This document shows, one piece after another, positions 1 to 5,173 of a stretch of 10,604 nt of DNA. This stretch comes from Bacteroidota bacterium. GTDB lineage: Bacteria > Bacteroidota > Bacteroidia > Cytophagales > Cyclobacteriaceae. The stretch is from positions 1-10,604 of the forward strand of contig JAHEMS010000085.1 in the NCBI GenBank assembly GCA_024643595.1. The letters run 5' to 3'. The first letter of the stretch is position 1. Each line of letters opens with the position of its first letter. A program made the translations under genes and the position numbers. Under the pieces are notes generated by a model. It did not search any database. It was not told the DNA's origin and was given only the letters and a program-made list of their open reading frames with translations.

Positions 1-364
1 GACGGTGATTACACGAAAAGCTTATGGTGGAGCTTATGATGTAATGAACTCCAAACATATCGGAGCTGATTTAAACTATGCGTGGCCTACCGCGGAAATA
101 GCTGTGATGGGAGCAAAGGGGGCTTCTGAAATTATCTTTAAAAAGGAAATCGCAGAGGCAGAAAATCCTGAGGAGAAGCTGAATGAAAAAGTGGATGAGT
201 ATACCCGTAAATTTGCAAATCCATATAGGGCGGCTCATCGTGGTTATATCGATGAAGTAATTTATCCGGATGAAACCAGGATGAAGTTAATTCGTGCTTT
301 TTCGATGCTCCAAAATAAGGCCGCTAAACTTCCTAAAAAGAAGCATGGTAACATTCCACTATAA
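1..364 (+). CDS. pccB: Acyl-CoA carboxylase carboxyltransferase (beta) subunit, propionyl-CoA carboxylase type, C-terminal part
   Basis: This is the last ~120 codons of a biotin-dependent carboxyltransferase; the reading frame is open to the left edge (first full codon at base 2), so the GTG at base 5 is an internal Val and not a start. Family-typical segments are visible: ITRKAYGGAYDVM near the beginning, then WPTAEIAVMGAKGA, and a C-terminus ending KKHGNIPL. These belong to the C-terminal half of the crotonase-like carboxyltransferase fold that moves the carboxyl group from carboxybiotin to propionyl-CoA (or a related acyl-CoA) in the cytoplasm, giving methylmalonyl-CoA. The biotin carboxylase/carrier subunit is not in the window. 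Acyl-CoA specificity cannot be decided from this fragment; acetyl-CoA or methylcrotonyl-CoA paralogues remain possible, though the sequence fits PccB best. The MazG-like gene starts 11 bases after the stop, so the two are likely co-transcribed. Confidence 0.9.
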   Translation, partial: TVITRKAYGGAYDVMNSKHIGADLNYAWPTAEIAVMGAKGASEIIFKKEIAEAENPEEKLNEKVDEYTRKFANPYRAAHRGYIDEVIYPDETRMKLIRAFSMLQNKAAKLPKKKHGNIPL

Positions 365-375
365 AAATAATAACG

Positions 376-702
376 ATGACACTGCACGAGGCACAACAAA
401 AAGTGGATCAATGGATAAATTTACATGGTGTTCGCTATTTCAATGAACTGACCAACATGGCTATTCTCGCCGAAGAAGTAGGTGAAGTAGCACGTATCAT
501 GGCTCGCCGGTATGGCGAGCAGTCCGAAAAGGACTCTGATAAGAATAAGGACCTTGGTGATGAAATGGCAGATGTATTATGGGTGTTGATTTGTCTTGCT
601 AATCAAACAGGAGTTGATTTGACTAAAGCATTTCAAGATAATCTGGAAAAGAAAACATTTCGTGATAAAAACAGGCATCATCAAAATCCTAAACTAAAAT
701 GA
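376..702 (+). CDS. MazG-like nucleotide pyrophosphohydrolase
   Basis: A 108-residue, all-alpha protein with the metal-binding signature of the MazG/dUTPase-like superfamily: EEVGE at residues 33-37 and DEMAD at 62-66, i.e. EExxE followed by ExxD, which in this family coordinates Mg2+. Proteins of this kind hydrolyse (d)NTPs to (d)NMP and pyrophosphate, often acting on damaged or non-canonical nucleotides. Its length fits the single-domain MazG-like proteins and not the two-domain E. coli MazG. The C-terminus is basic (EKKTFRDKNRHH). The ATG at 376 follows the pccB stop by 11 bases with no evident Shine-Dalgarno sequence, as is usual in Bacteroidota. The stop overlaps the next start as ATGA (699-702), suggesting translational coupling. 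The substrate cannot be told from sequence. Family assignment is firm, specific function is not. Confidence 0.88.
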   Translation: MTLHEAQQKVDQWINLHGVRYFNELTNMAILAEEVGEVARIMARRYGEQSEKDSDKNKDLGDEMADVLWVLICLANQTGVDLTKAFQDNLEKKTFRDKNRHHQNPKLK

Positions 703-2342
703 AATATCTTCTTATGGTTTTGTTGTTGGCCACCATGCTTTCCTCCTGTAAGCATCATCCCGTAGCGGATAAGGTTATTTTGGGAAGAGTATGGACGGCA
801 GATAATGAAACTCCCTGGGCGCAGGGATTTGCAATTATGGGAGACTCTATTGTTGCCGTTGGGTCTGTAGCTGACCTGGAAAATTGGATTGGGGAAAGCA
901 CCAAAAAAATTGAAACTTCCGCTGATAATATTGTGGTTCCTGGTTTTATTGATACTCACACTCATTTTATGGAAGGAGGGTTTGCATTAGCTTCCGTTCA
1001 ACTTCGTGATGCGAAAACTCCTCAGGAATTCATCAACAGAATCAAGGCTTTTGCAGCAACTCTACCTAAAGGCGAATGGATCACTTCAGGTGATTGGGAT
1101 CATGAAAATTGGGGAGGCGAATTGCCCGTGAAAGAATGGATAGATTCCGTGACGCATGATAATCCTGTATGGATCAATCGTTTGGATGGACACATGTGCC
1201 TGGCTAATTCAGCGGCCTTAAAAATAGCTCGAATAGATGACCGTATCAGAGACGTTGAAGGCGGTACAATCGTTCGAAATAGTAAAGGTAAAATAACGGG
1301 TGTGTTTAAGGATAACGCCATGAACATGATTTATGAGATCGTACCCGATCCAACGGATGAGCAAAAAGATCTTGCCCTTGAAGCAGCGATGAATTATGTG
1401 GCAGAACGTGGTGTTACTTCGGTCCATAATATGAGCGGTTATATGGATGTGTTTGAAAGGGCCCGCACTAACGATGAATTAAAAACCAGAATTTATGCGG
1501 GTATGGTGCTCGGTGAATGGAAAGAATTGAATAGAAAAATTGCGCAGGATGGAAGAGGTGATAAGTGGCTGAGAATAGGTGGACTAAAGGAATTTGTAGA
1601 TGGTTCTCTGGGATCACATACAGCTGCATTCTTCAACCCATTTACAGACGCGCCAACTGATTCTGGATTTTTTATTACTCCCGAAAAAGTATTGTATCAA
1701 AGAATTAAATCGGCAGACAGTGCCGGATTGCAGGTAATGACACATGCTATCGGGGATAAAGCCATTCATACATTGTTAACTATTTATGAGCAAGTAGGTG
1801 AAGAGAATGGCGATCGAGACAGACGTTTCCGGATTGAACATGCACAACACATTGCCCCGAACGATATTCCTCGCTTCGCACAATTGAATGTGATCCCAAG
1901 CATGCAACCCTATCACGCGATTGATGATGGTCGTTTTGCAGAGCGACTAATAGGAAGTGAACGTATAAAGACAACCTATGCATTTGGTTCATTAATAGAA
2001 ACCCATGCATTACTGGTTTTTGGTAGTGATTGGTTTGTGGCTCCACCCACTCCGTTGGAAGGAATATATGCAGCTGTTACGCGACAAACCCTTGATGGAA
2101 AAAATCCAACTGGGTGGGTACCGGAACAAAAAATCAGTGTTGAGGAAGCGCTAAAGTCCTATACTATTCGCGCCGCTTATGCTTCCTTTGAAGAGGACTT
2201 AAAAGGATCCATCACGCCGGGCAAGCTTGCTGACTATGTCATTCTGGAGAAAAATCTATTTGACATAGCACCGTCGGAAATCCGAAATGTAAAAATTTTA
2301 TCTACAGTTGTGGGAGGACAACAGGTATATCCAAAGGAATAA
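699..2342 (+). CDS. Amidohydrolase family lipoprotein (YtcJ-like metal-dependent hydrolase)
   Basis: A 547-residue amidohydrolase-superfamily protein of the YtcJ/Amidohydro_3 group. The N-terminus is a lipoprotein signal: a hydrophobic stretch ending in the lipobox LSSC with Cys17, so the mature enzyme should be lipid-anchored outside the cytoplasm. The metal-site pattern is complete: DTHTH with His87 and His89, the K of GLKEFVDGS at 297, His349 in THAIGD, His381 in EHAQH and Asp444 in GSDWF. The C-terminal KLADYVILEKN is the usual end of the small beta-sandwich domain. The family hydrolyses C-N or related bonds in amides, cyclic amides or N-acyl compounds, but substrates of YtcJ-like members are mostly unknown and I do not assign one. 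The ATG overlaps the stop of the upstream MazG-like gene by four bases. The coupling to a cytoplasmic nucleotide enzyme has no obvious metabolic explanation. Confidence 0.88.
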   Translation: MKYLLMVLLLATMLSSCKHHPVADKVILGRVWTADNETPWAQGFAIMGDSIVAVGSVADLENWIGESTKKIETSADNIVVPGFIDTHTHFMEGGFALASVQLRDAKTPQEFINRIKAFAATLPKGEWITSGDWDHENWGGELPVKEWIDSVTHDNPVWINRLDGHMCLANSAALKIARIDDRIRDVEGGTIVRNSKGKITGVFKDNAMNMIYEIVPDPTDEQKDLALEAAMNYVAERGVTSVHNMSGYMDVFERARTNDELKTRIYAGMVLGEWKELNRKIAQDGRGDKWLRIGGLKEFVDGSLGSHTAAFFNPFTDAPTDSGFFITPEKVLYQRIKSADSAGLQVMTHAIGDKAIHTLLTIYEQVGEENGDRDRRFRIEHAQHIAPNDIPRFAQLNVIPSMQPYHAIDDGRFAERLIGSERIKTTYAFGSLIETHALLVFGSDWFVAPPTPLEGIYAAVTRQTLDGKNPTGWVPEQKISVEEALKSYTIRAAYASFEEDLKGSITPGKLADYVILEKNLFDIAPSEIRNVKILSTVVGGQQVYPKE

Positions 2343-2394
2343 GTCAGCATTGTTTTTTTTGAAAAACATTGGTTAATACGTAAAGGTATTACTT

Positions 2395-3279
2395 ATGAAA
2401 AATCTAGGTCTAATACTCCTAATCGGAATTGGTTTTCATGCATTTTCACAATCTGAGTTGAAAGAGGGCGTCCAATATCCTGAAAATACAAGTCTGGTGG
2501 TATCTGTTATGGGTATCACACTCAAAATTCCATCTGGTTGGTCGGGCGGTGTACCCGTTGGATCTTCGACTCTGTTACTATCCGATGGTAGTAATGAGTC
2601 TACCATTTTTGTAACCGCTGATTACTTAGAAGAAGATAAGGTATTGGAATATCTTCGAAATGAAATTTCGTTGGAACAAGGTGTTTCTCTAATACCCGTT
2701 GGCCATGTCCAGCAACAAGGAAAGCGCTGGTCTGGAGAATATCGCGTTAATGGGGTGTCTCTAACTATGCAGGGATATGTTGAAGTACGACTGGGTAAAT
2801 CAAACATTGGAGTTGGGTGCGTTGTAATATCATTGCCCAATGCTTTTGAAAAAGGTAAATCCGGTGCTATCGAATTGTTGAATAGTATTCAATTTACTGA
2901 ACCTAATAATTCTAATAACACAAAGGCTGCCGGTATCAATCAATCCTGGGATCAATATTTAAAAGGGAGATCGTTGAGATATTATTACAGTCAGGGTGAT
3001 TTTAGTGAAACAGATTTCATTCATCTGTGTGCAACAGGGTCTTTCAATCGAAGTAAGCGATCCAGTTCCGGCGGAAGCACTGGATATGGGGCTGTATCTG
3101 GGAATAATCAGGGTACCTGGAATGCTTTAGGTGAAGGAGATACCGGTAAATTAATTTTGCGTTTTGATGATGGAACGCAAGCCGAGTTTCAAATACAATA
3201 CGGACAAGGCAACAAGGGATTAGGAATTTACCTGAATGGTTCCCGCTATTATGCTGAGATAAGCAATCAATGTCCTTAA
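2395..3279 (+). CDS. Secreted protein of unknown function with a Cys-bracketed C-terminal domain
   Basis: I do not recognise a named function. The 294-residue product begins with a Sec-type signal peptide (residues 1 to about 19, cleavage probably after AFSQ). Residues ~30-168 form one domain, rich in beta-strand patterns, starting around LKIPSGW and ending in a helix plus SIQF. It resembles in layout the stress-related or PsbP/DUF1795-like periplasmic domains, but this is only an impression. A linker rich in Asn and Ser (170-180) leads to a second domain (~185-294) with the pattern LC..G.F, a Gly/Ser-rich loop, GTW, LILRFDDG, YLNGSRYY and a terminal CP. Cys212 and Cys293 could form a disulfide bridge. 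This second pattern recurs in secreted bacterial proteins (recalled, not checked). The gene follows the amidohydrolase after 52 bases and may be co-transcribed. Its stop shares bases with the stop of convergent comB. Confidence 0.75.
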   Translation: MKNLGLILLIGIGFHAFSQSELKEGVQYPENTSLVVSVMGITLKIPSGWSGGVPVGSSTLLLSDGSNESTIFVTADYLEEDKVLEYLRNEISLEQGVSLIPVGHVQQQGKRWSGEYRVNGVSLTMQGYVEVRLGKSNIGVGCVVISLPNAFEKGKSGAIELLNSIQFTEPNNSNNTKAAGINQSWDQYLKGRSLRYYYSQGDFSETDFIHLCATGSFNRSKRSSSGGSTGYGAVSGNNQGTWNALGEGDTGKLILRFDDGTQAEFQIQYGQGNKGLGIYLNGSRYYAEISNQCP

Positions 3280-3977
3280 CAAACTAATTCGTTGTTAATT
3301 AGCCGAGGAATTACATTATACTGGTCCAGGGTCAAACAAAATTCAATGTCCTTCTGAATATTAAGTCTGTTCAATCTTTTCACGTGACTGGATTCCTTTA
3401 AGAATTCAACCATATTATTTTTTGCCTGATTGTAGAGATGTTGTGCAGCTAATGGCGCGTCACAATCAGGTTCAATGTGATTTTTTAATTTTTCCACCAA
3501 GGCACCCGCAAACAAAGTGTCCTCCAGGTTCACTTTACCTTTCCAGCCGGCACAAACAATCAATATGTTGTTTTGGCTAAATAGGATATATTTTAATATG
3601 GATGACAGATTGAGAAAGCTTCCAATAATGACTTCTTTCGCCAACTTTGATTTTTCTATGGCTAGCGTTCCATTAGTCGTAGTAAAGGCAATTTTTTTCC
3701 CGGTAATTTCGGGTCCCATATATTCAAATGGAGAATTGCCCTTGTCAAAGCCTTCAACTTTCTTACCATCCCGTTCACCAGAAGTAATGTATCCACGCGA
3801 TTTCATCATTCGGCATTCTTCCTGGTTTGCAAATGGAACAATTCGATGGGCTCCATGAGCAAATGCGGTTACCATACAGGATGTTGCCCGAAGAATATCA
3901 ACGATAACGACTGTTCTATCCTTCAATGTATATAGATGAATAAGTTCCGGGGTTAAGCAAACATCAATTGTTTTCAT
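3276..3977 (-). CDS. comB: 2-phosphosulfolactate phosphatase
   Basis: A 233-residue cytoplasmic protein with the full set of ComB family motifs: VDILRAT at 26-32, GER at 67-69, GFDKGNSP at 76-83, TTTNGT at 99-104, CAG at 142-144 and LED at 151-153. ComB is a Mg2+-dependent phosphatase that converts (R)-2-phospho-3-sulfolactate to sulfolactate. In methanogens this is the second step of coenzyme M synthesis, after ComA adds sulfite to phosphoenolpyruvate. Bacterial homologues are widespread, and their product may serve sulfolactate, sulfopyruvate or cysteate formation (inference). ComA and ComC are not in the window. The gene starts with ATG 41 bases downstream of gcvT on the same strand, so it is probably transcribed with gcvT. 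No Shine-Dalgarno sequence is visible. Length and motifs are normal for the family. Confidence 0.9.
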   Translation of the reverse strand: MKTIDVCLTPELIHLYTLKDRTVVIVDILRATSCMVTAFAHGAHRIVPFANQEECRMMKSRGYITSGERDGKKVEGFDKGNSPFEYMGPEITGKKIAFTTTNGTLAIEKSKLAKEVIIGSFLNLSSILKYILFSQNNILIVCAGWKGKVNLEDTLFAGALVEKLKNHIEPDCDAPLAAQHLYNQAKNNMVEFLKESSHVKRLNRLNIQKDIEFCLTLDQYNVIPRLINNELVC

Positions 3978-4018
3978 AGATGGAACTTTTAAAGCGGTAA
4001 GGTAATGGTAACAAGATA

Positions 4019-5104
4019 TTATGCGATTATGGGAAGTTTACATACTTGAGCTTTAAGATTACGACCTCTTACCTCTACAAATATTTCTGTGCCTGGTGAA
4101 GATAGTTCAGTGGTAACATAACCTAAGCCAATACCAATGCCAAGCATTGGTGATTGTGTGCCAGATGTTACTTTGCCAATGGTATTGCCGGAAACGTCTT
4201 TTAAAGCGTAATCATGTCGGGGGATTCCTTTTTCAATCATTTTAAAGCCAACTAGTTTTTTCTTCACTCCTTCTTCTTTTTGCTTTTTCAGATTTGAGGA
4301 ATTCGTAAAGTCTTTGGTGAATTTGGTGATCCAACCCAACCCTGCTTCCAATGGGGATGTGGTGTCATCAATATCATTGCCATACAGACAATAACCCATT
4401 TCTAAACGCAAGGTATCACGAGCTCCTAATCCGATGGGTTTAATATTCATTTCTTTCCCGGCTTCAAAAATAGCACTCCATATTTTTTCAGCGTGATTCT
4501 TATCCACATAGATTTCAAAACCGCCAGCCCCAGTATACCCGGTGTTGCTCATGATTATATTGTCAACGCCTGCAAATTGGCCAATGTCAAAATGATAATA
4601 TTTAATGGCCGATAGATCGGTTGGCGTCAATTTTTGCAATACGGCTATTGCCTGAGGTCCTTGAATGGCAAACAGGCAAATGTCATCAGACAGATTTTTT
4701 AACGTTGCACCTTTTGTATTGTATTTCAAAAACCAACTCCAGTCTTTTTCAATATTGGATGCATTTACCACAATGAAGTAATCGTTCTCTTTTATTTTAT
4801 AAACGATGAGATCATCAACAATTCCACCTTGTTCATTCGGCAAGCAAGTGTATTGGGCCTGGCCATCGGCTAACTTTGAAGCGTCATTACTGGTTATTCG
4901 CTGAATTAGGTCCAATGCCTGTGGTCCCTCTACTTTAAATTCACCCATATGTGAGACATCAAAAACGCCTACGCCATTTCGAACCGTCATATGTTCCTCT
5001 ATATCGGATGAGTAACGTACGGGCATGTTGTAGCCGGCAAACGGAACCATTTTAGCACCTAATCTTTCATGAATGTCATTGAGGGGTATTTTTTTAGTTT
5101 CCAT
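4019..5104 (-). CDS. gcvT: Glycine cleavage system T protein (aminomethyltransferase)
   Basis: A 361-residue tetrahydrofolate-dependent aminomethyltransferase, the T protein of the glycine cleavage complex. It takes the aminomethyl group from lipoylated H protein and releases ammonia and 5,10-methylene-THF. Visible motifs (numbered from the ATG at 5104) are PFAGYNMPV at 21-29, FDVSHMGE at 48-55, GGIVDDLIV at 93-101 with the conserved acidic pair, and GLGARDTLRLE at 226-236. GYTGAGGFEIY at 189-199 has Ala193 where E. coli-type enzymes carry Glu; I believe this is common in Bacteroidota. The frame stays open upstream to a TTG at 5125, but that codon lies inside the probable -7 promoter box, and the ATG gives the usual family length and N-terminus, so I chose 5104. 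gcvH and gcvP are not nearby, as is common in this phylum. comB follows after 41 bases. Confidence 0.94.
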   Translation of the reverse strand: METKKIPLNDIHERLGAKMVPFAGYNMPVRYSSDIEEHMTVRNGVGVFDVSHMGEFKVEGPQALDLIQRITSNDASKLADGQAQYTCLPNEQGGIVDDLIVYKIKENDYFIVVNASNIEKDWSWFLKYNTKGATLKNLSDDICLFAIQGPQAIAVLQKLTPTDLSAIKYYHFDIGQFAGVDNIIMSNTGYTGAGGFEIYVDKNHAEKIWSAIFEAGKEMNIKPIGLGARDTLRLEMGYCLYGNDIDDTTSPLEAGLGWITKFTKDFTNSSNLKKQKEEGVKKKLVGFKMIEKGIPRHDYALKDVSGNTIGKVTSGTQSPMLGIGIGLGYVTTELSSPGTEIFVEVRGRNLKAQVCKLPIIA

Positions 5105-5122
5105 ATCTATTGTTAAGCTCGG

Positions 5123-5130
5123 CAAAAATA
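5123..5130 (-). promoter_or_regulatory. Probable -7 promoter box upstream of gcvT
   Basis: On the minus strand these eight bases read TATTTTTG, a full match to the Bacteroidota sigma-ABfrA -7 consensus TAnnTTTG. The box ends 18 bases before the gcvT ATG at 5104, so a transcript starting a few bases below it would have a short leader. I do not find a convincing TTG -33 element at the usual spacing, so the assignment rests on the -7 box and its position alone. It would drive gcvT and probably comB. Confidence 0.45.
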
Positions 5131-5173
5131 AGGATAGAATTTAATTTTGAATCAGTGTCTTAGTAGTTTGAAT

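Noticed and set aside
681..965. Minus-strand open frame of 94 codons across the mazG-amidohydrolase junction
   Set aside because: It is antisense to two well supported genes and its product resembles nothing known.
2348..2371. T8 run followed by AAAAACA between the amidohydrolase gene and the secreted-protein gene, looking like a terminator
   Set aside because: The possible stem TGTTTTT/AAAAACA is nearly all A-T with a 4-base loop, the T-run lies in the stem and not after it, and no GC-rich hairpin is present. A second small repeat, TAATAC/GTATTA at 2374-2391, is equally weak.
3517..3858. Plus-strand open frame of 113 codons opposite comB
   Set aside because: It lies wholly inside comB, whose family motifs are complete; its translation has no recognisable features and it is a shadow frame.
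4508..4560. Loss of a Glu in the GcvT GYTGE segment (Ala193), as a sign of an inactive or altered enzyme
   Set aside because: All other motifs are intact, and I recall the GYTGAGG form in other Bacteroidota GcvT proteins, so it is probably a lineage variant; this recollection was not checked.
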